The position numbers were made by a program, and so were the translations under genes. DNA of 64,000 bases. It comes from Rhodococcus sp. H36-A4. GTDB taxonomy: Bacteria > Actinomycetota > Actinomycetes > Mycobacteriales > Mycobacteriaceae. Under the pieces are notes generated by a model. It saw only the letters and a list, made by a program, of their open reading frames with translations. It was not told where the DNA came from and did not search any database. The DNA is taken from the NCBI RefSeq assembly GCF_027158005.1, contig NZ_JAPVLQ010000008.1, forward strand, positions 35,587-99,586, in the 5' to 3' direction. Shown piece by piece: positions 1 through 7,982 of this stretch (positions within the stretch are counted from its first letter, which is position 1; the number at the start of each line of letters is the position of its first letter).

Positions 1-107
1 CATTGATCGGCGTATGCGCCCTGTTCTTCACCGGTAGGGTCCCGCGAGAGGCGCCTTCCACTTCGGTGACCGCAGATCCGTGAGTGGACCTGGCAAGAGC
101 GTCGGGG

Positions 108-1058
108 TTATTTGTCGCCGGTGAGCACCGCTGCAATCGCCTCGACCTGATCGGCGATACGTGGGCCCCATCGGCTCGAGAGGTCCTCGTCCATCGCGTA
201 GATCCGTCCATCCCGCACAGCCTGCATCGAACTCCACCCAGGCCGCGCGGCAACCAATTCTGCGGTGACGCCGCAGCACTGCGAATCCGCCAGAAAGATG
301 ATGTCGGGATCGTCCGTCACCACCGACTCGGCGGCGAGTTGCGGGTAGTTGCTTCCCGCGCCGTCGGCGATGCTCGTGAGACCGAACAGTCCGTAAAGTT
401 GGCCGACGAAACTCTGGCTCGTCACGGTGTACAGCTCGGCGTCGAGTTCGTGAAAATAGGTGAGCTCGCCTGCGGGGACACTGGCGACCGCGTCCTCGAT
501 GCGGGTCCGAGTCTGCTCGACCACCGAGTCGGCTTCGGCTTCACGACCGGTGGCGTCACCGACTCGCTCGATCTGGGCGTAGGCGTCGTCGATGCTCGTT
601 GCGGCAGGCAGCAGCAGCGTCGGAATCTGTGCCGTTACGAGGCCGGAGACCAACCCGCCGATATCGTCCGAGGCGATGACGAGGTCTGGTTCGTATCCCA
701 CGATCGCTTCGAGACTGGGGGTGTAGGCCGACAAGTCGGTCTTCGGCGCATCGGTCGGATAGTCCGACTGGCTGTCGACGGCAACCACCTGATCGCCCGC
801 ACCTATGGCGAACAACGTCTCGGTGGCAGTCGGACTGAGAGACACGATCGACTTCGGGCGCGACTCGATGGTGATGTCGACTCCGGAATCGGCGGGACCG
901 GAAACCACAGTCTTGGGAAACGAGCCGTCGGCCGATGACGTCGACGAATCCTGTGCCGATATGTCTGGCGGGTCGTCAGCTGACCCACTGCATCCGCCCA
1001 CCACCAGGGCGAGTACTGCCGTGCCGAGTATGGCCTTGAACGATCGCCGCATGTGCAC
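108..1058 (-). CDS. Cobalamin/Fe3+-siderophore-type ABC transporter substrate-binding lipoprotein
   Basis: A 316-residue exported lipoprotein of the BtuF/FhuD periplasmic-binding family (PF01497). Residues 1-23 form a signal peptide ending in a lipobox (VVGGC), so the protein should be anchored outside the membrane. The body begins with the family's typical IVSLSPTATETLFAIGAG stretch and ends with a typical IADQVEAIAAVL helix. The GTG at 1058 is chosen because GGAGG lies 10 nt upstream; an ATG six nt further in is the alternative. It lies 35 nt downstream of the UvrA-like gene on the same strand. Permease and ATPase genes would be expected beyond the left edge. The ligand (heme, siderophore or B12) cannot be read from the sequence. 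Confidence 0.85.
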   Translation of the reverse strand: MHMRRSFKAILGTAVLALVVGGCSGSADDPPDISAQDSSTSSADGSFPKTVVSGPADSGVDITIESRPKSIVSLSPTATETLFAIGAGDQVVAVDSQSDYPTDAPKTDLSAYTPSLEAIVGYEPDLVIASDDIGGLVSGLVTAQIPTLLLPAATSIDDAYAQIERVGDATGREAEADSVVEQTRTRIEDAVASVPAGELTYFHELDAELYTVTSQSFVGQLYGLFGLTSIADGAGSNYPQLAAESVVTDDPDIIFLADSQCCGVTAELVAARPGWSSMQAVRDGRIYAMDEDLSSRWGPRIADQVEAIAAVLTGDK

Positions 1059-1093
1059 GAAAAATTGACCTCCAGCTCGTCGGACGAAATGAA

Positions 1094-3382
1094 TTAACGC
1101 CCGAGACTACGAGCCAAGTATGTCCCGGTGTGCGTCTCGGTCTGCACCAGGTCTGCCACAGTTCCGGTGAAGGTGATCAGCCCACCATTGTGGCCACCAT
1201 CCGGGCCGAGATCGATGACCCAGTCCGCAGCAGCGACGACGTCGAGGTTGTGTTCGATGACGATGACAGTGCGTCCCTCGTCGACCATGCCGGACAGCAG
1301 TTCGATCAGGTTGGCGACATCCGACGGATGCAAGCCCGTCGTCGGTTCGTCCAACACCAGAATCGGTGACGACCCGACGAGTTCTGCCGCCAGTTTGAGG
1401 CGCTGGCGTTCGCCACCGGACAACGACGACAGGTTCTGTCCAAGCGAAAGATAGCCGAGGCCGACGTCCATGCATCGACGAAGAATGTCGCGAATCTTCT
1501 TGACGTCGAAGAAGTCCTGAGCGTCCTCGACGGACATCTCGAAGATGTCGGCGATGCTGACGCCGTCGACGCTGTGCCGGATGGCTCCGGGGCGGAAGCG
1601 TCTGCCCTGACACGTTTCACACGTGCTCGAAACCGGATCGGTGAATCCGAGGTCGGTGAAGATGACGCCGCTTCCTTGACAATCGGAGCACGCGCCATCG
1701 GAGTTGGGGGAGAACAACGACGCCGGTTGGCCGGTCTTCTTGGCGAAGTACGCGCGAATGGGATCGAGCAGACCCGTGTACGTGGCAGGCGAGGATCTTC
1801 TGGACCCGCGAATCGGTGCCTGGTCGATGATGACGGCATCGGGTGCAACCTCGCGAAGATGCCCGTGAACGAGACTCGACTTGCCGGAGCCGGCGACGCC
1901 GGTGACGACCGTCATGACGCCCAGGGGTATCTCGACGCTGACGTTCTGAAGATTGTGGGTGTTCGCTCCACTGATATGCAGGTACCCGGTCGGAGTCCTG
2001 GGTGTGCGGACCGTGGCATTCTCGCGTCGCAGGGCGACGCCCGTACGTGTATCGGCCTCGGTGAGCTCTTCGTACGTGCCCTCGAATACGACCGTTCCGC
2101 CGGCTTTACCTGCACCGGGACCGATTTCGACGATGCGATCTGCAATCGACATGACCTCGGGATCGTGTTCGACCACCAAGACGGTGTTTCCCTTGTCTCG
2201 CAATGCAAGCAGCATCTCGTCCAGCCGGTGCACGTCGCGTGGATGCAACCCCGTGGTGGGCTCGTCGAAGACGTAGAGCATGTCGTTGAGCGTGGCGCCG
2301 AGATGCCGGACCATCTTGATGCGCTGCGATTCGCCCCCGGAGAGTGACGCCGTGGCGCGATCGAGGCTGAGATAACCGAGACCTAGGTCGACGAGTCTGC
2401 GCAGTTGAGTCACGATCTCCATGCGCGGACCGTCGAGATCTTTCAGCCTCCACGTGTCGATGCGGTCCGCGAGATCGGAGACCTGCATGGCAAACGCGTC
2501 GGGAAGGGAGAGGCCTTCCAATGTCGCATTGCGGATGGTCTCGTTGTATCGAGTGCCGCCGCAGTCCGTGCAAGTTCCGCGAGTGACGATGCGATCGTAG
2601 GCGAGCTTCGCTTTGCCCTTGAGCGCGTCGGCATCCTTGGACAGATAGCTGCGCCGAAACCGAGAGAGGATCCCCTCGTAGCTCTTCATCACGGCATCGG
2701 GGTTGAGCACGTCGATCTCACCTGGTTTGGCGTCGAAGAAGATGTGGCGTTCGCGGGCGGAGTATTGCTCCACGGGCACATCGAGATCGAACAATCCGGA
2801 ATCTGCGAAAACTCGGTACGGCCATTTGCCGGGTTCGAAATCCGGATGTTTGAAAGGTCCCTCGCGCAGTGACTTCGACACGTCGACGAGTTCGTCGCGA
2901 TCGACGACCTTGGCCTCGCCGAGCCCGTCGCATTCCTGGCACATACCCGCAGGGTCGTTGAAGGAGAAGGCGTTGGCGTACCCGATGGACGGCGTGACTC
3001 CCCGCGACCACAGCATGCGTAGCCAGTCCCCGATGTCGGTGATCGTGCCGACCGTGGACCGGGGCCCACCGAAGAGTCGCTTCTGGTCGACGACGATGAC
3101 CGCAGAGAGATTGGCGATGAGGTCCGCGTCGGGCCGTCCGTAGGACGGGAGAAATGTTTGAGCGAAAGCCGTGAACGTCGAGTTGATCTGCCGCTGCGCT
3201 TCGGCGGCGATGGTGTCGAACACGAGGGAGGACTTGCCCGATCCGGAAACTCCCGCGAATACGACGAGCTTTCGCTTCGGAAGGTCCAGATCGACCTCGC
3301 GGAGATTGTTCTCGCGTGCTCCGCGCACAAGGATGGTGGACAGTGGGTCGGCCGAGGTTGTGATGGGAGTGTCACCTTTCAC
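1094..3382 (-). CDS. UvrA-like ABC ATPase (DrrC-type drug-resistance paralogue)
   Basis: A 762-residue tandem ABC ATPase of the UvrA family, shorter than true UvrA (about 940-970 aa). Both nucleotide-binding halves are complete: Walker A GVSGSGKSS near residue 44 and GVAGSGKSS in the second half, with signatures LSGGESQR and LSGGERQR. CxxC pairs (CQECDG, CTDCGG, CSDCQG, CETCQG) mark zinc modules. Short UvrA paralogues such as DrrC of Streptomyces confer resistance to DNA-binding drugs, so a DNA-protective or drug-relief role is inferred rather than shown. The start is a GTG; a perfect palindrome with a -10-like TAGGAT lies 40-60 nt upstream, so it is probably TetR-repressed. No tetR gene is adjacent. 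The lipoprotein gene follows 35 nt downstream. Confidence 0.85.
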   Translation of the reverse strand: MKGDTPITTSADPLSTILVRGARENNLREVDLDLPKRKLVVFAGVSGSGKSSLVFDTIAAEAQRQINSTFTAFAQTFLPSYGRPDADLIANLSAVIVVDQKRLFGGPRSTVGTITDIGDWLRMLWSRGVTPSIGYANAFSFNDPAGMCQECDGLGEAKVVDRDELVDVSKSLREGPFKHPDFEPGKWPYRVFADSGLFDLDVPVEQYSARERHIFFDAKPGEIDVLNPDAVMKSYEGILSRFRRSYLSKDADALKGKAKLAYDRIVTRGTCTDCGGTRYNETIRNATLEGLSLPDAFAMQVSDLADRIDTWRLKDLDGPRMEIVTQLRRLVDLGLGYLSLDRATASLSGGESQRIKMVRHLGATLNDMLYVFDEPTTGLHPRDVHRLDEMLLALRDKGNTVLVVEHDPEVMSIADRIVEIGPGAGKAGGTVVFEGTYEELTEADTRTGVALRRENATVRTPRTPTGYLHISGANTHNLQNVSVEIPLGVMTVVTGVAGSGKSSLVHGHLREVAPDAVIIDQAPIRGSRRSSPATYTGLLDPIRAYFAKKTGQPASLFSPNSDGACSDCQGSGVIFTDLGFTDPVSSTCETCQGRRFRPGAIRHSVDGVSIADIFEMSVEDAQDFFDVKKIRDILRRCMDVGLGYLSLGQNLSSLSGGERQRLKLAAELVGSSPILVLDEPTTGLHPSDVANLIELLSGMVDEGRTVIVIEHNLDVVAAADWVIDLGPDGGHNGGLITFTGTVADLVQTETHTGTYLARSLGR

Positions 3383-3421
3383 GGAGCCGGATGGTCTCGC
3401 ACTCGAAGCGTGCAGCTCGCC

Positions 3422-3443
3422 ATCCTACCGTACACTGTACGGT
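3422..3443 (-). promoter_or_regulatory. TetR-type operator with -10 box upstream of the uvrA-like gene
   Basis: Positions 3427-3443 form a perfect 17-bp dyad, arms ACCGTACA and TGTACGGT around one base. Read toward the uvrA-like gene, it runs directly into TAGGAT (3422-3427), a good actinobacterial -10 (TAnnnT). A repressor here would sit between -35 and -10. The predicted 5' UTR is about 33 nt. The factor is unknown. Confidence 0.6.
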
Positions 3444-3494
3444 GACGCTAGTAGTGACGCGTACTCGCCCGCCTGTAGTTCGCCCGCCTGGCGT

Positions 3495-3872
3495 TCAGTT
3501 GCCGGCTTCTCGTTGACGCCGCTCGCGCTCGGTCCTTCGTTGGTCCTCTGCTCTCGCCCGGCACTGGCGCAGAAACTCCTCATCTGCCGCCGGGTCTTGC
3601 GCAAGATGACGACCCGGGCGGGTTTCGTATTCCGGGAACTCGGACGAGTTCTGCCGCCGCGCGATACTTCCGCCGCCGGCTCCGCCCCAGATGCCGCCAC
3701 CGATAGGTCGGCCCGCCACCAGCCATACAACCGACCCCGCCAACGGAACGAAGACCACGAGCAGCAACCACACCATCTTCGGCAAGTACCGCACCCCGCC
3801 GTCGTCCGCGGTGATCACGTCGATGAGACAGAACACCCACAGCAGCGTCACCAGTAATCCGAAATAAGGCAT
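3495..3872 (-). CDS. Membrane protein with PLD nuclease N-terminal (PLDc_N) domain
   Basis: A 125-residue membrane protein. Two hydrophobic helices (about residues 5-24 and 34-53) enclose a short loop, the arrangement of the PLDc_N domain (PF13396) that occurs alone in many actinobacteria. The second half is a glycine-rich segment (PIGGGIWGGAGGG) and a charged Arg/Glu-rich cytoplasmic tail. The start MPYFGLL is preferred over an upstream GTG/ATG because GGAAGG precedes it at good spacing. No catalytic HKD motif is present, so it is not a phospholipase. It faces the UvrA-like operator region, but nothing links the functions. Confidence 0.7.
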   Translation of the reverse strand: MPYFGLLVTLLWVFCLIDVITADDGGVRYLPKMVWLLLVVFVPLAGSVVWLVAGRPIGGGIWGGAGGGSIARRQNSSEFPEYETRPGRHLAQDPAADEEFLRQCRARAEDQRRTERERRQREAGN

Positions 3873-4124
3873 TCCGACACCCTTCCACATCCGAGACCAC
3901 ACGGTCTTTTACCGATGGGATCGTAACAATCGCCACCAGTCGGGCATCCTTGCGCTGGGCCCGGACGAATCCCATGTGTGTAACTCTGCCAATTGCGCAT
4001 TTGTCAAGTATCGACACGCCTCGGCTTCTTGCGCGATGAAACGATTTGAGTAACACTCTCCCCAACAGTCGCAGTGGCAACACCAGTAACACCACGAAGG
4101 ACACACCAACGAGTGGGAGCGTTC

Positions 4125-5384
4125 ATGCGCGCACGTAGTCGGCAGATCGCGGTGGGTGCGGTCCTGACCCTGCTGGCCAGTGGACTCAGCGTTCTCTCCT
4201 CACCCATCGCGACCGCCGAACCGTGTGGCGGCGCGGGCGGTTCAGGATCTTCGCCGCTGTTCGGCTCTTCGGGCAGTTCGCGCGGAGGACCGGGGAAAGC
4301 TCCCGCAGGACCTCAAGGCCCACTACCTGCAATCTCGGGCAATACCTCCTCGGTAGCGTGGGTGACCGGCCCGGTCAGCCCCAACAACACCTACGACCGA
4401 TTCGGCATTTCGGGGACCGACCTCGGCATCAGCTGGGACAACGGTGCCGGTCAGACATTGATGGCGTTCGGTGACACGTTCGGCAACTGCTCGCTGCCAG
4501 GATCGGAGTGGCGCAGCAACGTACTGATGCGGTCCAACGACACCAATCTGTCCGACGGCATCACCATCACCGACGGAGTACCACTCGACACGAGTTCCGG
4601 TGCCGTCGTCGAGCCCGGAGCGCCAAGATTTGCAAGTGAGGTCGTGCCGAGTCTCGGAGTGGCAGGCGTCGAGGACACGGTCATTCCCACCGCAGCTATT
4701 TCCATCAAGGGTGTGCAGTACATGAACTACATGTCGGTGCGGGAATGGGGTGCACCGGGACGGTGGGTCACCAACTTCTCGGCGATCGCGACCTCCACCG
4801 ACAACGTACAGACCTGGACGACGTCACTGCCCACCATTCGAGCCAATGCAGGCGTCACGATCCCGGGACTGGCGCAGGTCGAGGAGAGCAACGGCAAGTA
4901 TCAGATGAATGCGTATGCGAAGGGCCAGGATGGGTACATCTACCAATTCGGTACGCCCAACGGACGTTTCGGCGCAGCCTTCGTGGCACGCGTGATGCCC
5001 GACGAAATTTTGAACCTCGGCGCATACGAATACTCGACACAGGATCCGGCCGATCCGTGGTCGAAGAATGTCGCTGACTCCGTTTCCACCGTCAAGGAGC
5101 CGGTCAGCGAGATGTCCGTTGCCTGGAACGATCACCTGCAGCGGTACGTGATGATGTACGGCAACGAAATCGATCGAACTCTGTTGGCGCGCACCGCCGA
5201 GAAGCCCGAAGGCCCGTGGAGCGCTCCGACCACTTTGCTGGACTCGCGGCAGACGGCAGGCGGCATCTACGCACCCTTCATCCATCCGGTGACTAGTGGC
5301 AACAAGCTCTACTTCACGGCCTCGAGGTGGTCGGACTACAACGTACTGCTGCTCGAGACCAACCTCGACGCACTCGCCCGCTGA
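4125..5384 (+). CDS. Secreted DUF4185 protein
   Basis: A 419-residue exported protein. The start MRARSRQIAV is chosen over an upstream in-frame ATG because a signal peptide follows directly (hydrophobic to about residue 27, cleavage near IATAEP) and GTGGGAG precedes it. A Gly/Ser-rich linker leads into a DUF4185 domain. This domain has a beta-propeller-like fold related to sialidase/arabinanase-type propellers and is common in mycobacteria and rhodococci. Repeated Trp/Asp/Gly motifs (FGDTFGN, ATSTDN, WSAPT) fit propeller blades. Substrate unknown; a cell-envelope glycan is a guess. It stands alone, convergent with the following minus-strand gene. Confidence 0.75.
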   Translation: MRARSRQIAVGAVLTLLASGLSVLSSPIATAEPCGGAGGSGSSPLFGSSGSSRGGPGKAPAGPQGPLPAISGNTSSVAWVTGPVSPNNTYDRFGISGTDLGISWDNGAGQTLMAFGDTFGNCSLPGSEWRSNVLMRSNDTNLSDGITITDGVPLDTSSGAVVEPGAPRFASEVVPSLGVAGVEDTVIPTAAISIKGVQYMNYMSVREWGAPGRWVTNFSAIATSTDNVQTWTTSLPTIRANAGVTIPGLAQVEESNGKYQMNAYAKGQDGYIYQFGTPNGRFGAAFVARVMPDEILNLGAYEYSTQDPADPWSKNVADSVSTVKEPVSEMSVAWNDHLQRYVMMYGNEIDRTLLARTAEKPEGPWSAPTTLLDSRQTAGGIYAPFIHPVTSGNKLYFTASRWSDYNVLLLETNLDALAR

Positions 5385-5394
5385 CAGTTCGTAC

Positions 5395-5787
5395 CTAACG
5401 AGCCCAGCGGATTCGAATCGGTCCCCTTGCTGTCGACGGGTCCACTATCGAGCCCTTCTGGGTGATCTCCACCTCGCCGGCGTCGACCAGTCGTCTGGCG
5501 GCCTTTCGCACCGGTTCCATCAGATCCCGCCAGTCGTTGTCGGACATCGCCCGGGCGACGTCGGACGGACAGATCGTCGCATCCCGCGCCCGCGCGTCGA
5601 GTAGCTCTCTGATCTTCTGCTCGATCCGGAGGTCGGTGCTGCTCACCTTGTTCCTTCGGCATGCGTCGCTACAGAATTTGACGTCATCGAAGTTGTTTTC
5701 CCATTTCTTACGCCACTCGATGCGCCGCCCGCAGGACATGCAGGTCTTGTCCTCGGGTGAGGGCTGTGCGCGCTTCTTGTGGGCCAC
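5395..5787 (-). CDS. DUF2256/DUF3253 zinc-ribbon plus winged-helix protein
   Basis: A 130-residue protein. An N-terminal zinc-finger-like DUF2256 segment (CMSCGRRIEWRKKWE, then FCSDACRR) joins a C-terminal DUF3253 helical domain predicted to resemble a winged helix (PSDVARAM, VRKAARRLVDAGEVEITQKG). I place the start at the GTG of VAHKKRAQ: homology begins there and the longer open frame overlaps glpD with low-complexity sequence. A TTG four codons earlier is possible. It lies 61 nt downstream of glpD on the same strand. Function unknown; nucleic-acid binding is inferred from the fold. Confidence 0.75.
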   Translation of the reverse strand: MAHKKRAQPSPEDKTCMSCGRRIEWRKKWENNFDDVKFCSDACRRNKVSSTDLRIEQKIRELLDARARDATICPSDVARAMSDNDWRDLMEPVRKAARRLVDAGEVEITQKGSIVDPSTARGPIRIRWAR

Positions 5788-5796
5788 CTCATCCAA

Positions 5797-5826
5797 TGTA
5801 GTTCGATCCGCTGTAGTTCGATCCGC
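5797..5826. repeat. 15-bp tandem direct repeat (x2)
   Basis: The 15-mer TGTAGTTCGATCCGC occurs twice head-to-tail (5797-5811 and 5812-5826), just upstream of the DUF2256/DUF3253 gene and downstream of glpD. It may be slippage or a paired binding site. Confidence 0.7.
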
Positions 5827-5848
5827 AGTAGGTCGGCAGCGGGCCGGG

Positions 5849-7387
5849 CTAATGGACGAACGTTGCGGCGACGTCGACCACAGATGCACGATCCTCGGCG
5901 ACCAGGCCGATTCGGGTGCGGCGGTCGACGATGTCGGACACATCGAGTGCGCCCTCGTGCCGAACAGCGAATTCGAATTCGGCGCGGGTGACGTCGATCC
6001 CGTCGGCAACCCGCTCGAGGGGGCGTTCGCACGTTGCATTTTCGATGACTGTCGAGGCTTCGCCTCCGTACCGTGCGACTGCGGATGCTGGCACGCTGTC
6101 CCGCGGGGGAGCGAGTGGCGTCGCCGGATTTCCTGGAGCACCTACCAGTGGCAACGAACGAGTCCGGCACGGCGCGAGTTCGAGACCCCGGGCACACCCG
6201 GCGCGGTCGAGGACGTCCTGTGCCATATGTCGGAACTCGGTGAGCTTCCCGCCGACCACGCTGAACACGCCGTTCGGGGACTCCAGCACCGCATGGTTGC
6301 GAGACACATCCGAAGTTCGCCCCTCGCCGGTATCGATCAACGGCCGGAGGCCTGCAAAACTACCCAGCACATCCTTTCGGGTGACTGCGGTGACGAGTGC
6401 GGTGTTCACGGTAGCGAGCAGAAAGTCGATCTCCTTGTCCGTCGCTACCGGTTCGTCGGGGATCGGACCTGGGGCTTCTTCGTCGGTGAGGCCCACGTAC
6501 ACCCGGCCCAATTGCTCCGGCATCGCGAAGACGAATCGGTTCGTCTCGCCAGGGATCGGTACCGTCAATGCTGCCGTCGGGTTCCCGAACGACTTCGCGT
6601 CGAACACCAGATGTGTTCCACGGCTGGGGCGTAGGCGGATGGAGGTGTCGACCTCGCTGGCCCACACGCCGGTCGCGTTGATGACGAGACGAGCCGCGAG
6701 ATCGAAGCTTTCCCCGGTCAATTGGTCGGTCAATCGCACCGATGAACCCGTGGCCTCGGACGCCGCGACTTTGGTGAGAATTCGCGCGCCGTGCTGAGCC
6801 GCCGTGCGAGCAACCGCCACGACGAGGCGGGCGTCGTCGACGAGCTGTCCGTCGTACGCGAGCAAACCGCCGGTAAGCCCGTCCCTTGCCACAGCGGGCA
6901 CCAGCTCGATTGCCCGCGCGGTGCTGACCTTGCGCGAGCGAGGCAGCGTCGACGCCGGGGTGCGCGCGGCGAATCGCAGCACGTCTCCAGCGAGAAACCC
7001 CGTCCGCACCAATGCTTTCGAACTGGCCGACATCGATGGCAACAGGGGCACCAACTGTGGCATCGCCGTCACCAGATGAGGTGCGTTGCGGGTCATCAGC
7101 AAGCCACGCTCGACGGAGCTGCGTCGTGCTATCCCGACGTTGCCGGTGGCGAGATACCGGAGTCCTCCGTGGACAAGTTTGGAACTCCACCGACTGGTGC
7201 CGAAAGCGAGATCGTGCTTCTCCACGAGAACCACGCTGAGCCCACGTGATGCTGCATCGAGCGCAACTCCGGTGCCGGTGATGCCACCCCCGATGACGAC
7301 GACGTCGACAGGCTCAGTTGCGTTGCCGAGTGCGGACAGGTCGTTCGTGCGGCGCACGCGATCGAGCGATGCGGACAAAGTAGTCAC
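5849..7387 (-). CDS. glpD: Glycerol-3-phosphate dehydrogenase (FAD), GlpD
   Basis: A 512-residue flavoprotein oxidising sn-glycerol-3-phosphate to dihydroxyacetone phosphate at the membrane, passing electrons to quinone. The FAD Rossmann motif VVIGGGITGTGVALDAASRG lies near residue 30, followed by the hallmark SSKLVHGGLRYL; the C-terminal GlpD helical domain is present. It starts with GTG, overlapping the tetR stop by GTGA, so the two are co-transcribed and probably co-translated. With the FAD oxidase and diacylglycerol kinase opposite, this matches the M. tuberculosis Rv2249c-Rv2252 layout (from memory), pointing to glycerol-phosphate and lipid metabolism. Confident. Confidence 0.92.
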   Translation of the reverse strand: MTTLSASLDRVRRTNDLSALGNATEPVDVVVIGGGITGTGVALDAASRGLSVVLVEKHDLAFGTSRWSSKLVHGGLRYLATGNVGIARRSSVERGLLMTRNAPHLVTAMPQLVPLLPSMSASSKALVRTGFLAGDVLRFAARTPASTLPRSRKVSTARAIELVPAVARDGLTGGLLAYDGQLVDDARLVVAVARTAAQHGARILTKVAASEATGSSVRLTDQLTGESFDLAARLVINATGVWASEVDTSIRLRPSRGTHLVFDAKSFGNPTAALTVPIPGETNRFVFAMPEQLGRVYVGLTDEEAPGPIPDEPVATDKEIDFLLATVNTALVTAVTRKDVLGSFAGLRPLIDTGEGRTSDVSRNHAVLESPNGVFSVVGGKLTEFRHMAQDVLDRAGCARGLELAPCRTRSLPLVGAPGNPATPLAPPRDSVPASAVARYGGEASTVIENATCERPLERVADGIDVTRAEFEFAVRHEGALDVSDIVDRRTRIGLVAEDRASVVDVAATFVH

Positions 7388-7965
7388 GAGGTGAGGTATC
7401 CGTTCAACATGTAGGCGAGTTCTGTTGTGAGTGAATCGCCGTCGAGAATCGACTCGACGAGCTCTCCGGACTGGAGGACGGACTGCACGGTGAGCAGCAC
7501 CATAGCGGCCAGTTCGCGGGTGTTGCCGTTGCGGATGCTGCCGTGAGCCTGTCCTCGCGCTATCCCGCTTTCGAGTGTCGCGATCGCGAAGTGCTGACTG
7601 GTGCCGAGTCTTCCGGTGATGTAGACCATCAAGAATTCGGGTGCAGTGTGCAGCACCGACATCACCACTGCGTCACTGCGCAGCAGGTCTGCGATGGACA
7701 CGATTCTCTCCACCAACTGCTCACGCGAAGCGCCGTGCTCGGGAACCTGAACGACGGCTCCGGTGATTCGATTGGTCAATACCGCGGCCAACACGGAGTT
7801 CATATCCGGCCATCTTCGGTAGATCGTCGGTCGGCTCACTTCGGCGCGACGGGCAATTTCAGCGAGCGTGACCCGCGCGAAACCGTAGTCGACGACGCAC
7901 TGCGCCGCAGCTTCGAGCACCTGAGCCTCGACCGTGTCGACGCTATCGTTACAGGTTGACAACAT
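7384..7965 (-). CDS. TetR-family regulator of the glycerol-lipid cluster
   Basis: A 193-residue TetR regulator. The N-terminal HTH reads FARVTLAEIARRAEVSRPTIYRRWPD, with a helical ligand domain after it. The start ATG at 7965 (MLSTCNDS) is preferred: any longer form would run through the divergent promoter into the neighbouring coding region. A near-palindrome fills the whole 17-bp gap to the divergent oxidase gene, so autoregulation and control of that gene are likely. It is co-transcribed with glpD. It resembles Rv2250c in position; the inducer is unknown, though an acyl-CoA or glycerol-lipid is plausible. Confidence 0.85.
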   Translation of the reverse strand: MLSTCNDSVDTVEAQVLEAAAQCVVDYGFARVTLAEIARRAEVSRPTIYRRWPDMNSVLAAVLTNRITGAVVQVPEHGASREQLVERIVSIADLLRSDAVVMSVLHTAPEFLMVYITGRLGTSQHFAIATLESGIARGQAHGSIRNGNTRELAAMVLLTVQSVLQSGELVESILDGDSLTTELAYMLNGYLTS

Positions 7966-7982
7966 GTGTAACAATGTAACAC
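7966..7982. promoter_or_regulatory. Shared operator between tetR and FAD-oxidase gene
   Basis: Imperfect dyad GTGTAACA-A-TGTAACAC (7 of 8 positions pair). It occupies exactly the intergenic space between the tetR ATG and the GTG of the oxidase gene. With no room for Shine-Dalgarno sites outside coding DNA, at least one transcript may be leaderless. Confidence 0.6.

Noticed and set aside
1..61. Possible start of a FecCD-type permease gene on the minus strand (GTG at 61 or 31)
   Set aside because: Only about 20 codons are visible, with no hydrophobic segment yet; context alone suggests it.
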